From contig NZ_JAPSMD010000008.1 in NCBI RefSeq assembly GCF_027856955.1, positions 1 through 47,547 of the forward strand: a stretch of 47,547 nucleotides of DNA, written 5' to 3'. Under the pieces are notes generated by a model, which had not been told where the DNA came from, ran no database searches, and worked only from the letters and a program-made list of their open reading frames with translations. This stretch comes from Falsiroseomonas oryzae (lineage in GTDB: Bacteria; Pseudomonadota; Alphaproteobacteria; Acetobacterales; Acetobacteraceae). This document shows, in pieces, positions 22,160 to 31,079 of the stretch. Made by a program: the position numbers and the translations under genes. Each line of letters starts with the position of its first letter. Position 1 is the first letter of the stretch.

Positions 22160-23024
22160 GCGCCGGGGCGACGCCGGCGGCCAGGAAGGCGCGCACCAGC
22201 GGAAGCCGCCGGCGCTCCTCCAGGCAGACCACGTACTCGGCCACAGCCAGGTCGGCATCCGCCACCAGCACGCGGGCGAGGCCGGGCTGCGCCGGCAGTT
22301 CCGCCTCGAAGCTCACGCCGATGCCGAAGCCGGCCAGCACCGCCTCGCGCACGGCCTCGCGGCTCTGCACCTCGAGCAGCGCGCGCGGGCGGATGCCGGC
22401 CTCGGACAGGCGGGCCTCGAAGACCTCCCGCGTGATGGAGCCGCGTTCGCGGATGACCAGGTCCTGGGCGGCGAGCGCGGCGATCGGCACGCTGCCGGCA
22501 CGGGCCATCGCATGGTCGTCGCGCACAAACAGCACCAGCCGGTCGGCCCGCAGCAGCCGGCTGTGCAGTCGCGGGTCGGAGCTGCGGCGCGCCGTCACCG
22601 CCACATCGGCATGATGGTCCAGCACGCGGCCGATGACGTCAGACGAATTGCCGATAGCGAGCGAGAAGGTCAGGCCCTCGTGCCGTTCCCGGATGCGCGC
22701 CAGGATGGGCATGACATGGGATGCGCTGTCGGCGGCGATGCGCAGGTGCCCGCGCGTCAGCGTCGCCGCACCCGCCAGCAGCGCCCGCGCCTCCTCCTCC
22801 GCCGCGAGGAGCCGTGCGGTGATGGCGTGCAGGCTCTGGCCGAGCGGCGTGAGCCGTGCGCCACGGCCGCGCCGGTCGAACAGCGCGACGCCATAGGTGG
22901 CTTCCAGACCCTTCACCTGGGCCGAGAGCGTCGGCTGGCTGACGCTGCCCGCACGGGCAGCGGCGGAGAAGGATCCGGCCTCAGCCACCTGGTGGAAGGC
23001 GCGCAGCGCCGTCGCGATGCCCAT
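22122..23024 (-). CDS. LysR-family regulator of aminoethylphosphonate catabolism (300 aa)
   Basis: A LysR-type regulator. The helix-turn-helix occupies the N-terminus (MGIATALRAFHQVAEAGSFSAAARAGSVSQPTLSAQVKGLE), and the rest is the periplasmic-binding-like effector domain. LysR genes of a specific subgroup accompany phnW in many bacteria, and this one diverges from phnW with 116 bases between, so it almost certainly controls the AEP operon. The ATG at 23024 is chosen because it has GGAG upstream on the minus strand and gives the standard LysR start. The last 10-12 residues (Gly/Ser/Pro-rich) are read from the region overlapping the EamA gene. The inducer is likely AEP or an intermediate. Confidence 0.88.
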   Translation of the reverse strand: MGIATALRAFHQVAEAGSFSAAARAGSVSQPTLSAQVKGLEATYGVALFDRRGRGARLTPLGQSLHAITARLLAAEEEARALLAGAATLTRGHLRIAADSASHVMPILARIRERHEGLTFSLAIGNSSDVIGRVLDHHADVAVTARRSSDPRLHSRLLRADRLVLFVRDDHAMARAGSVPIAALAAQDLVIRERGSITREVFEARLSEAGIRPRALLEVQSREAVREAVLAGFGIGVSFEAELPAQPGLARVLVADADLAVAEYVVCLEERRRLPLVRAFLAAGVAPALSPGGSAARPPG

Positions 23025-23044
23025 CCCAGGAGGCTCCCCATCCC

Positions 23045-23059
23045 ATAGATCAGTTCTAT
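23045..23059. promoter_or_regulatory. LysR-type T-N11-A box between lysR and phnW
   Basis: ATAGA at 23045-23049 and TCTAT at 23055-23059 form a perfect inverted repeat with 5 bases between; T23046 and A23058 give the T-N11-A pattern of LysR sites. It lies 21 bases upstream of the lysR start and 82 bases upstream of the phnW start, as expected for a shared activator and autoregulation site. Confidence 0.6.
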
Positions 23060-23140
23060 GTCGCGCATCGAAACAGAATATTGGACCGATAGGAAGCGGC
23101 CGAGCAGACTGTCGCACCGTTCAGTCCGGAGGGTCCTGTC

Positions 23141-24295
23141 ATGACCGCCTCGCCCGCCGCGCACCGCGCTGCCTCCGAAACCGGCGACCCCTTCCTGCTC
23201 ACCCCGGGCCCGCTGACCACCTCGCGCAGCGTGAAAGCCGTGATGGTGCATGACTGGGGCTCGCGCGACGCCGAGTTCCTGCGCATCAACCGGGAGGTCC
23301 TCGACCGACTGCCGGCCATCGCGCACGCCGCGGCGACGCATGTGACCGTGCCTGTCCAGGGATCCGGGACCTTCGCGGTGGAGGCGATGCTGACCAGCCT
23401 GGTGCCGCCGGATGGCGAGGTGCTGGTGCTGATCAACGGCGCCTATGGCCATCGCGCCAAGCGCATCCTGGAGATCGCCCGCCGTCGCACCGTGGTGCAC
23501 GAGACCTCGGAGGACACCCCGCCCGACCTGGCCGCGGTGGAGCGGATCCTCGCCGCGACGCCCTCGATCACGCATGTCTTCGCGGTGCATTGCGAGACCA
23601 CCTCCGGCATCCTCAACCCGGTCGCGGAGATCGGCGCGCTGGCCGCGCGGCACGGCAAGTCCTTCCTGCTGGATTCCATGTCGGCCTTCGGCGCCCTGCC
23701 GCTGGACGCCAACGCCGTGCATGCGGACGCCATCGCCGCATCCTCGAACAAGTGCATCGAAGGCGTCCCGGGCCTGGGCTTCGTGCTGTGCCGGCGCGAC
23801 GTGCTGGCGGCGGCGAAGGGGAATGCGACGACGCTGGTGCTGGATCTGCACGACCAGTGGCAGGCCTTCGAGAAGACCGGCCAGTACCGCTTCACGCCGC
23901 CGATTCACGTCATCGTGGCCTTCCACCAGGCGCTGGAGGAGTTCCTGGCGGAAGGCGGACAGCCCGGCCGCCATGCGCGCTACGCCGGCAACTGCAAGGT
24001 GCTGGTGGACGGGATGCGCGCGCTGGGCTTCCGCACGCTGCTGCCGGATGCCCTTCAGGCGCCGATCATCGTCACCTTCCACATGCCCAAGGACCCGCGC
24101 TTCGTCTTCCAGCGCTTCTACGACTCACTGAAGGACCGAGGCTACGTGATCTACCCGGGCAAGCTGACGGTCGCCGACAGTTTCCGCATCGGCTGCATCG
24201 GACGCCTGCATCGCGAGCAGATGGAAGGCGCGCTGGCCGCCATACGCGAGGCGCTGGCGGAGTTCGGCATGGCCGACGCCGCGATGGCCGCCTGA
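23141..24295 (+). CDS. phnW: 2-Aminoethylphosphonate-pyruvate transaminase PhnW (384 aa)
   Basis: A PLP enzyme that moves the amino group of 2-aminoethylphosphonate to pyruvate, giving phosphonoacetaldehyde and alanine. It belongs to class V aminotransferases. Family marks are LLTPGPLTTSRSVK (19-32), HDWGSRD, VQGSGTFAVEAML, INGAYGHRAK, HCETTSGILNP (150-160), LLDSMSAFGA (176-185) and the PLP-binding SSNKCIEGVPG, with Lys204. The last third has YVIYPGKLTVADSFRIGCIG, also diagnostic. The length is about the family's 365-375 plus a short N-terminal tail. GGAGGG sits seven bases before the ATG. It is the first gene of the operon phnW-phnA-phnY-aepXVW, opposite a LysR gene. Confidence 0.96.
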   Translation: MTASPAAHRAASETGDPFLLTPGPLTTSRSVKAVMVHDWGSRDAEFLRINREVLDRLPAIAHAAATHVTVPVQGSGTFAVEAMLTSLVPPDGEVLVLINGAYGHRAKRILEIARRRTVVHETSEDTPPDLAAVERILAATPSITHVFAVHCETTSGILNPVAEIGALAARHGKSFLLDSMSAFGALPLDANAVHADAIAASSNKCIEGVPGLGFVLCRRDVLAAAKGNATTLVLDLHDQWQAFEKTGQYRFTPPIHVIVAFHQALEEFLAEGGQPGRHARYAGNCKVLVDGMRALGFRTLLPDALQAPIIVTFHMPKDPRFVFQRFYDSLKDRGYVIYPGKLTVADSFRIGCIGRLHREQMEGALAAIREALAEFGMADAAMAA

Positions 24296-24308
24296 GGGAG
24301 ACGCTGCC

Positions 24309-25565
24309 ATGAACTTCCATCGCCGCCTCGGTGCCGTCGAGGCGAATGGCCGCACCTACAGGATCCCGACGACGCCGACCGTGGTGGTCTGCGTGGACGG
24401 ATCGGAGCCCGGCTACATCGAGGCCGCGATCGCCGCAGGCGTCGCGCCGAACCTGGCACGGATCATGCAAAGCGGCACGAGCACAACGGCCCTGTCCGCG
24501 ATGCCGAGCTTCACCAACCCGAACAACATCTCCATCATCACCGGGCGCCCGCCTGCCGTGCACGGCATCGCCGGCAACTACTTCTACGACCCGGCGACGG
24601 GCGAGGAAGTCATGATGAACGACCCGCGCTTCCTGCGCGTCGGCACCATCATGAAGGCCCTGCAGGATGGCGGAGCGAAGGTCGCGGTGGTGACGGCCAA
24701 GGACAAGCTGCGCGCACTGCTCGGCTTCGGCCTGGACTATGGCGCCGGAACCGCTGTCGCCTTCTCCTCCGAGAAGGCGGACAAGGTCAGCCTGGAGACG
24801 AACGGCATCGCGGATGCGCTCGCCCTGACCGGCATGCCGGTGCCCGACGTCTATTCGGCCGAGCTCTCGGAATTCGTCCTGGCAGCGGGGGGCCGGCTGC
24901 TGGAGACGATGCGGCCGGACGTCATGTACCTCTCGACCACCGACTACGTGCAGCACAAGGCCGCGCCCGGCTCCGCGGTGGCGAACAGCTTCTACGCGAT
25001 GCTCGACCGCCATGTCGGCCGGCTGGATGACGCGGGCGCGGTGGTGGTGCTGACGGCGGACCACGGCATGAACGACAAGCACCTGCCGGACGGCTCCCCG
25101 GACGTGCTCTACCTGCAGGACCTGTTCGACACCTGGACCGGCGAAGGAGCCTCGCGCGTCATCCTGCCGATCACCGATCCCTATGTCGTGCACCACGGGG
25201 CGCTGGGCTCCTTCGCCACCGTCTACCTGCCGGCCGGCGCCGACGTCGGCGCGCTGATCGGCCGGCTGCGCGCGCAAGAGGGCGTGGATGTCGCGCTGGA
25301 CAAGGCCGAGGCCTGCGCGCGCTTCGAACTGCCGCCCGATCGGATCGGCGACATCGTCGTGGTCTCCACCCGCCACAAGGCACTCGGCACCAGCCGCGAC
25401 CGGCACGACCTGTCCGGCCTGACGGAGCCTCTGCGCTCCCATGGCGGCCTGACGGAGCAGGTGGTGCCGATGATCGCGAACCGCAGGGTCGCCTTCCGGG
25501 ACGGCCATGTATTGCGCAACTTCGACGTCTTCGACGTCGCGCTGAACCTGGTGCAGCCGTCGTGA
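24309..25565 (+). CDS. phnA: Phosphonoacetate hydrolase PhnA (418 aa)
   Basis: A zinc-dependent alkaline-phosphatase-fold enzyme that splits phosphonoacetate into acetate and phosphate (C-P hydrolase). All key residues known from the Sinorhizobium enzyme appear one position later here: Asp30 (CVDGSEPGY), nucleophile Thr69 (PSFTNPNN), Asp212 and His216 (TTDYVQH), Asp251-His252 (TADHGMND) and His378 (RSHGG). It is not related to the small E. coli protein also called PhnA. GAGGGAG lies ahead of the ATG, 13 bases after phnW ends. The stop overlaps the phnY start (GTGA). It performs the last step of the PhnW-PhnY-PhnA route. Confidence 0.96.
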   Translation: MNFHRRLGAVEANGRTYRIPTTPTVVVCVDGSEPGYIEAAIAAGVAPNLARIMQSGTSTTALSAMPSFTNPNNISIITGRPPAVHGIAGNYFYDPATGEEVMMNDPRFLRVGTIMKALQDGGAKVAVVTAKDKLRALLGFGLDYGAGTAVAFSSEKADKVSLETNGIADALALTGMPVPDVYSAELSEFVLAAGGRLLETMRPDVMYLSTTDYVQHKAAPGSAVANSFYAMLDRHVGRLDDAGAVVVLTADHGMNDKHLPDGSPDVLYLQDLFDTWTGEGASRVILPITDPYVVHHGALGSFATVYLPAGADVGALIGRLRAQEGVDVALDKAEACARFELPPDRIGDIVVVSTRHKALGTSRDRHDLSGLTEPLRSHGGLTEQVVPMIANRRVAFRDGHVLRNFDVFDVALNLVQPS

Positions 25566-27013
25566 ACGTGCAGGCCAAGCCCCCCCTCCGCCGCGAGGCG
25601 ATGCGCATCGCCGGCCGCAAGGTGACGACCGACGAGACGGTGGAGGTGTTCAACCCCTGGAACGGCCAGCTGGTGGGCACGGTCCCCGCCGCGCGGCCCG
25701 AGCATGTGCGGGATGCCTTCGCCCGGGCGCGCGCCTTCACGCCGAAGCTGACACGCTACGAGCGGCAGCAGATCCTGCTGCGCACGGCGGAGGCGCTGCG
25801 CGACCGGAAGGAGGAGTTCGCCCGCCTCATCACGGCCGAATCCGGCCTGTGCTGGAAGGACTCGCTCTACGAGGCGAGCCGCGCCTACGACGTCTATTCC
25901 TTCGCCGCGCAGCTCGCGATCCTCGACGACGGGGAGACCTATGCGTGCGACATCAGCCCGATGGGCAAGCGTCGCAAGATCTTCACGATGCGCGTGCCGC
26001 TCTCCGGCGTAATTTCCGCCATCACGCCCTTCAACCACCCCCTGAACATGGTCAGCCACAAGCTTGCGCCGGCGATCGCCACGAACAACCGCGTGGTGCT
26101 GAAGCCGACGGAGCTGACGCCCCTGACCGCGCTCGCGCTGGCCGATGTGCTGTACGAGGCCGGGCTGCCGCCGGAGATGCTCTCGGTCGTCACCGGGAAC
26201 CCGGCCAGCATGGGCGATGCGATGATCACCGACCCCGATGCGGAGCTGATCACCTTCACGGGCTCCGTGCGCGTCGGGAAATACATCGCCGCGAAGGCCG
26301 GCTACCGGCGCGTCGTGCTGGAGCTCGGCGGCAACGACCCGCTGATCGTCATGGAGGATGCCGACCTCGACAAGGCGGCGGAGCTGGCGGTGCAGGGCGC
26401 GACCAAGAACTCCGGCCAGCGCTGCACGGCGGTGAAGCGCATCCTGGTGGTCGAGAGCGTGGCCGAGGAGTTCTCCCGCCTCGTGCTGGTCAAGGCGCGC
26501 AAGCTCGTCGCCGGCGATCCCATGGACCCGACGGTCGATGTCGGCACCGTCATCCACGAACGCGCGGCCAGCGAGTTCGAACGCCGCGTGAACGACGCGG
26601 TGGCGCAGGGCGCGCGGCTGCTGCACGGCAACGACCGCCGGGGCGCGCTCTATCCGCCGACCGTGGTGGACCACGTCCCGCACGACGCGGAGCTGGTGCG
26701 GGAGGAGACCTTCGGCCCGGTGATCCCCATCCTGCGCTGCCCGAACGACATCGCGGAGGTGATCCGCATCTCGAACTCGACCGCCTACGGCCTGTCCTCC
26801 GGCGTCTGCACGAACCGACTCGACTACGTGACGCGTTTCGTGAACGAATTGGAGGTCGGCACCGTGAATGTCTGGGAGGTGCCGGGCTATCGCATCGAGA
26901 TGTCGCCGTTCGGCGGCGTGAAGGACTCCGGCCTCGGGCACAAGGAGGGCGTGGTGGAGGCAATGAAGAGCTTCACCACGATCCGCACCTACTCGCTGCC
27001 CTGGCCGGCGTAG
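25562..27013 (+). CDS. phnY: Phosphonoacetaldehyde dehydrogenase PhnY (483 aa)
   Basis: An NAD(P)-dependent aldehyde dehydrogenase that oxidises phosphonoacetaldehyde to phosphonoacetate, joining PhnW to PhnA. The usual elements are present: [20 protein letters not shown] (152-171; Asn158), [23 protein letters not shown] (Glu254), catalytic Cys288 in [11 protein letters not shown] and [12 protein letters not shown]. The length of 483 matches the Sinorhizobium enzyme (485). The GTG start at 25562 overlaps the phnA stop, and an ATG 13 codons in (MRIAGRK) is an alternative. It should not be confused with the 2-oxoglutarate dioxygenase that is also called PhnY in PhnY/PhnZ systems. Confidence 0.95.
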   Translation: MNVQAKPPLRREAMRIAGRKVTTDETVEVFNPWNGQLVGTVPAARPEHVRDAFARARAFTPKLTRYERQQILLRTAEALRDRKEEFARLITAESGLCWKDSLYEASRAYDVYSFAAQLAILDDGETYACDISPMGKRRKIFTMRVPLSGVISAITPFNHPLNMVSHKLAPAIATNNRVVLKPTELTPLTALALADVLYEAGLPPEMLSVVTGNPASMGDAMITDPDAELITFTGSVRVGKYIAAKAGYRRVVLELGGNDPLIVMEDADLDKAAELAVQGATKNSGQRCTAVKRILVVESVAEEFSRLVLVKARKLVAGDPMDPTVDVGTVIHERAASEFERRVNDAVAQGARLLHGNDRRGALYPPTVVDHVPHDAELVREETFGPVIPILRCPNDIAEVIRISNSTAYGLSSGVCTNRLDYVTRFVNELEVGTVNVWEVPGYRIEMSPFGGVKDSGLGHKEGVVEAMKSFTTIRTYSLPWPA

Positions 27014-27049
27014 CAGGACAGGCAGAACGACAACGGAGGGGCTTCGACG

Positions 27050-28078
27050 ATGAGGCGTTGGCTGCTGGCGGCGGGGGCGGCTCTGGCCCTCGCATTCGGG
27101 TCCGGGACTGCGGACGCGCAGACCCGCACGCGCGTGACGATCTACACGGCGCTCGAGAACGAGCAGCTCGCGCCCTTCAAGCAGGCGATCGAGGCCGCGG
27201 TGCCCGGCGTCGAGGTGGTGTGGGTACGCGATTCCACCGGCGTCATCACCGCCCGCATCCTGGCGGAGCGCGAGAACCCGCGAGCCGACATGATCATGGG
27301 CCTCGCCGCCTCCTCCCTGCTGCTGTTCGAGGGGATGAACCTGCTGGAGCCCTACACGCCCGCCGGCGCGGAGGCGCTGAAGCCCGCCTTCCGCGACACC
27401 ACGCCGCCCGTGACCTGGACCGGCATGGACGCCTTCCTCGGCGTGATCTGCTACAACACCGTGGAAGGCCGCCGCGCCAACACCACCGCACCGACCAGCT
27501 GGCGCGACCTGACGCGGCCGGAGTTCCGCGGTCGGCTGGTCATGCCGCATCCTGCCTCCTCCGGCACGGGCTACCTGATGGTGGCCATGTGGCTGCAGAT
27601 GATGGGCGAGGAGCAGGGCTGGCGCTTCATGGACGCGCTGCACGAGAACATGGCCGTCTACACCCATTCCGGCTCCGCCCCCTGCGTGCAGGCCGCGCGC
27701 GGGGAGCGCGTGGCCGGCATCTCGCTCGACATGCGCGGCGCGCGGGAGCGCACCCAGGGCGCGCCGATCGAGGTCATCATCCCCGCCGAGGGCACGGGCT
27801 GGGACATGGAGGCGGTCTCCATCGTGCGCGGCACGCGCAACCTCGACGCGGCGCGTCGCATCGCCGACTGGGCGGCCACGCGCGGCGCCAACGAGCTGTA
27901 CAGCAGGTTCTACGCGGTCGTCGCCTTCCCCGGCGTGACCAACACGCCGCCCAACTACCCCGCCAATGCCGAGGAGCGGATGTTCCGCAACGACTTCACC
28001 TGGATGGCGCAGAACCGGGAGCGCATCCTGGCCGAGTGGTCGCGCCGCTACGAATCCAAGGCGGCGCCGCGCAACTGA
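27050..28078 (+). CDS. aepX: 2-Aminoethylphosphonate ABC transporter binding protein (342 aa)
   Basis: A periplasmic binding protein of the iron/AEP-type (extracellular solute-binding family 1). The signal peptide MRRWLLAAGAALALAFGSGTADAQ is followed by TRVTIYTALENEQLAPF. The segments IMGLAASSLLLFEGMNLLEPY, WTGMDAFLGVICYNT, LVMPHPASSGTGYL, MAVYTHSGSAPCVQAARGE and VVAFPGVTN fit the AepX/PhnS2 subgroup found beside phnW. The gene lies 36 bases after phnY and before its ATPase and permease, so it is part of the same transport system. GGAGGGG precedes the ATG. The AEP ligand is a strong inference from subgroup and context. Confidence 0.9.
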   Translation: MRRWLLAAGAALALAFGSGTADAQTRTRVTIYTALENEQLAPFKQAIEAAVPGVEVVWVRDSTGVITARILAERENPRADMIMGLAASSLLLFEGMNLLEPYTPAGAEALKPAFRDTTPPVTWTGMDAFLGVICYNTVEGRRANTTAPTSWRDLTRPEFRGRLVMPHPASSGTGYLMVAMWLQMMGEEQGWRFMDALHENMAVYTHSGSAPCVQAARGERVAGISLDMRGARERTQGAPIEVIIPAEGTGWDMEAVSIVRGTRNLDAARRIADWAATRGANELYSRFYAVVAFPGVTNTPPNYPANAEERMFRNDFTWMAQNRERILAEWSRRYESKAAPRN

Positions 28079-28137
28079 GGCGACCAGGGGCGCGGGTCCG
28101 CCGGGCCCGCGCCTCCGCTTGGCGACAGGGGGCTCCG

Positions 28138-29313
28138 ATGACGACCGCGTTCCGCTTCGAGCCGCCGGCGGGCGAGATGCCTGCCGCGGCCGGCCGCACG
28201 GCCGCCCCAGCCTTCCTGCGGGTGCGCAGCCTGACTCGCCGCTTCGGCAGTTTCACCGCGCTCGACCGCATCGACCTGGAGGTCGCGCGCGGGGAGTTCG
28301 TCTGCTTCCTGGGCCCTTCTGGCTGCGGCAAGACCACGCTGCTGCGGACCATCGCCGGCCTCGACCGCCAGGACGAGGGCAGCATCGAGATCGGCGGCCG
28401 CGACGTCTCCACCGCACCGCCCGCCGACCGCGACTTCGGTATCGTGTTCCAGTCCTACGCGCTGTTCCCGAACCTGACCGTCACCGACAATGTCGGCTAC
28501 GGCCTGGTGAACCGTCGGATGCCGCGCGCCGCCATCGCCGCCCGCGTCGCGGAACTGCTGCGGCTGGTCGGACTGCCGGACCAGGGCAGGAAGTTTCCCG
28601 TGCAGCTCTCCGGCGGGCAGCAGCAGCGTGTGGCGCTGGCCCGCGCACTTGCGACCTCGCCGGGCCTGCTGCTGCTCGACGAGCCGCTCTCCGCCCTGGA
28701 TGCGCGCGTCCGGCTTCACCTGCGCGAGGAAATCCGGGCCCTCCAGCGCCGCCTCGGCGTCACCACCATCATGGTCACCCACGACCAGGAGGAGGCGCTG
28801 GCGATGGCCGACCGCATCGTGGTGATGAACCACGGCGTGATCGAGCAGATCGGCACGCCGGAGGAGATCTACCGCCGCCCGGCCAGCGCCTTCGTCGCGG
28901 ACTTCGTCGGCACGATGACCTTCTTCGAGGCGACCGCCGCCGGCCCCGGCCAGGTGCGCGTCGGCACGCGCGGCCTGCGCGTGGATGCCGGCGCGACAGG
29001 CTTTCCCGCCGACGGCACGCCCCTGCGCCTCGGCCTGAGGCCGGAGGAGGTACGGATTCGCGGCGTGACGACGGGCGACGACAACGCCTTCGAGGCGTTG
29101 GTCGAGGACTTGGAGTTCCTGGGTCCCTTCTGCCGCGCCCGCCTGTCCGCGCGCGACGCGCCGGGCTTCGAACTGCTTGCGGATTTCTCGGCCAACCTGA
29201 TGCGCGACCTCGACATCGCCTGCGGCGCCGTACTGCGCATCGCGCTGCCGCCGGGCTCGCTGCGCGTCTTTCCGCGGCGCGATGACCGGGGCGGCAACGG
29301 GGCACCGGCATGA
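28138..29313 (+). CDS. aepV: 2-Aminoethylphosphonate ABC transporter ATP-binding protein (391 aa)
   Basis: An ATP-hydrolysing subunit of the AEP importer. Motifs: Walker A GPSGCGKTT (about residues 60-68), Q-loop VFQSYALFPNLTV, signature LSGGQQQRVALARAL, Walker B LLLLDEPLSALD, and the H-loop THDQEEAL. A TOBE-like C-terminal domain (from about residue 275, LRLGLRPEEVRI) is present, as in the polyamine and iron ATPases. The start ATG at 28138 has CAGGGGG upstream. The same frame stays open far to the left, but that part is an antisense or shifted reading of phnY and the binding-protein gene. It overlaps the permease gene by 4 bases (ATGA). Confidence 0.92.
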   Translation: MTTAFRFEPPAGEMPAAAGRTAAPAFLRVRSLTRRFGSFTALDRIDLEVARGEFVCFLGPSGCGKTTLLRTIAGLDRQDEGSIEIGGRDVSTAPPADRDFGIVFQSYALFPNLTVTDNVGYGLVNRRMPRAAIAARVAELLRLVGLPDQGRKFPVQLSGGQQQRVALARALATSPGLLLLDEPLSALDARVRLHLREEIRALQRRLGVTTIMVTHDQEEALAMADRIVVMNHGVIEQIGTPEEIYRRPASAFVADFVGTMTFFEATAAGPGQVRVGTRGLRVDAGATGFPADGTPLRLGLRPEEVRIRGVTTGDDNAFEALVEDLEFLGPFCRARLSARDAPGFELLADFSANLMRDLDIACGAVLRIALPPGSLRVFPRRDDRGGNGAPA

Positions 29314-31004
29314 GTGCCACAACCGTCACGGCCGCCCCCCCGCGCCGGCTGCTGACGGAGGAGCGCGTCGCGACCGGGCTGGTCGGTCTGCTGTGCCTGC
29401 TGCTGCTGCTGGCGATCGCGCTGCCGCTCTGGGCGCTGCTGTCCAAGAGCTTCCTGGACGACCAGGGTCGGTTCGTCGGCCTGGCGAACTACGCGCGGTA
29501 TTTCGCGACGCCGGTGCTGGTGCAGTCGCTGCTCAACAGCCTGTTCGTGGCGACCCTGGCGACGACCATCGTCATCCCCCTTGCCTTCCTCTACGCCTAT
29601 GCGCTGACGCGCAGCCGCATGCCGGCCAAGGGCCTGTTCTACGCGCTGGCGTTGCTGCCGATCTTCGCGCCCTCGCTGCTGCCTGCCCTGTCGCTCGTCT
29701 ATATCTTCGGCAACCAGGGATTCCTGAAGGATCTCCTGTTCGGTGCCTCGATCTACGGCCCGATCGGCATCGTGATGGCCCAGGTATTCTACTGCTTGCC
29801 CCACGCGACGATGATCCTCGTCGCGGCGCTCGGCCTGGCCGACGGGCGGCTCTACGAGGCAGCGAAGTCCCTCGGCACGACACGCTGGCGCATGTTCCGC
29901 ACGGTCACGCTGCCGGGCGCGCAATACGGCCTGGTCTCGGCGGCGGTCGTGGTGTTCACGCTGGTGATCACCGATTTCGGCATCGCAAAGGTGATCGGCG
30001 GGCAGTTCAACGTGCTGGCCACGGACGCGTACAAGCAGGTGGTGGGCCAGCAGAACTTCGCCATGGGCGCAGTCGTGGGCATGGTGCTTCTGGTTCCGGC
30101 CGTGCTCGCCTTCTTCGTGGACCGCCTGCTGCGCCGCCGGCAGGTGGCACTGCTCTCAGCGCGCGCGGTGCCCTATGCCCCGCAGCCGGAACGCCGGCGC
30201 GACCTGCTGCTGCTGGGCTACTGCATCCTGGTCGGCGGCCTCGTGGCCGCCGTGCTCGGCGTCGCGGTCTGGGCCTCCTTCATCCGCTACTGGCCCTACA
30301 ACCTGTCGTTCACGCTGGCCAACTATGCCTTCGCGGAGTTCGACCCGGATGGCTGGCAGCCCTATCTCAACTCGCTCTGGGTGGCGGGGCTGACGGCCGC
30401 CATCGGCACCCCGCTGGTCTTTGTTGGCGCCTATCTGCTGGAGAAGACCAGGGCGGTGCCGCTCGGCCGGGCGTTGGCGCAGTTGCTTGCCATGCTGCCG
30501 ATGGCGGTGCCGGGTATGGTGCTCGGCCTGGGCTACGTCTTCTTCTTCAACGCGCCGTGGAACCCGCTCGGCATCCTCTACGGCACCGTCGCCATCCTCG
30601 CGCTGAACTGCCTGGCGCATTTCTACACCGTCGCGCACATCACGGCGGTGACCGCGCTCAAGCAGATCGACGGCGAGTTCGAGGCGGTCTCGGCCTCCCT
30701 GCAGGTGCCCTTCTGGGTCACGCTGCGCCGGGTGACTGTGCCGATATGCCTGCCCGCCATCCTGGACATCGCAGTCTATCTGTTCGTCAACGCACTCACC
30801 ACGGTCTCGGCCGTGATCTTCCTCTACGGGCCGGGCACGAAGCTGGCGTCGATCGCTATCGTGCACATGGACGAGGCCGGCGCGATCGCGGCAGCCGCGG
30901 CGATGGCGACCTGCATCGTCGCGACGGCGATCGGCGTGAAGCTGCTGCACCTGCTGCTCGACGCCGTGCTGTTCGGGCGGGCCCAACGCTGGCGCGCCAG
31001 GTAG
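29310..31004 (+). CDS. aepW: 2-Aminoethylphosphonate ABC transporter permease, two-domain (564 aa)
   Basis: An inner-membrane protein in which two permease domains are fused, as in the AepW/PhnU2 and iron FbpB families, so one gene replaces two. About twelve hydrophobic segments are visible. The first half has YEAAKSLGTTRWRMFRTVTLPG (EAA loop, about residues 187-208), the second FEAVSASLQVPFWVTLRRVTVP (about 455-476). A long non-helical link around residue 275-300 joins them (YAPQPERRRD). It overlaps the ATPase gene by 4 bases. It completes the importer and is the last gene of the phn operon. Confidence 0.92.
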   Translation: MSATTVTAAPPRRLLTEERVATGLVGLLCLLLLLAIALPLWALLSKSFLDDQGRFVGLANYARYFATPVLVQSLLNSLFVATLATTIVIPLAFLYAYALTRSRMPAKGLFYALALLPIFAPSLLPALSLVYIFGNQGFLKDLLFGASIYGPIGIVMAQVFYCLPHATMILVAALGLADGRLYEAAKSLGTTRWRMFRTVTLPGAQYGLVSAAVVVFTLVITDFGIAKVIGGQFNVLATDAYKQVVGQQNFAMGAVVGMVLLVPAVLAFFVDRLLRRRQVALLSARAVPYAPQPERRRDLLLLGYCILVGGLVAAVLGVAVWASFIRYWPYNLSFTLANYAFAEFDPDGWQPYLNSLWVAGLTAAIGTPLVFVGAYLLEKTRAVPLGRALAQLLAMLPMAVPGMVLGLGYVFFFNAPWNPLGILYGTVAILALNCLAHFYTVAHITAVTALKQIDGEFEAVSASLQVPFWVTLRRVTVPICLPAILDIAVYLFVNALTTVSAVIFLYGPGTKLASIAIVHMDEAGAIAAAAAMATCIVATAIGVKLLHLLLDAVLFGRAQRWRAR

Positions 31005-31029
31005 GACCGGCCGGCCGATCAGGCTTGGC

Positions 31030-31048
31030 GTCGCCGCCGCCGGGCGAC
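31030..31048 (+). terminator. Hairpin after the phn/aep operon
   Basis: GTCGCC at 31030-31035 and GGCGAC at 31043-31048 form a perfect 6-base stem with a 7-base loop, 25 bases after the aepW stop. No T-run follows. It could end the long phn transcript before the Bug gene at 31080. Confidence 0.4.
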
Positions 31049-31079
31049 TACCCTCGTTGCGGACACGGGAGACCCGCGC

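Noticed and set aside
24309-25565. Possible confusion with the small zinc-ribbon PhnA of E. coli
   Set aside because: The metal and nucleophile residues and length match phosphonoacetate hydrolase, an unrelated alkaline-phosphatase-fold enzyme.
25849-28137. A very long open frame leading into the AEP transporter ATPase
   Set aside because: The left part is a +1 reading of phnY and the binding-protein gene and shows no domain; the ATPase proper starts at 28138 with a ribosome-binding site.
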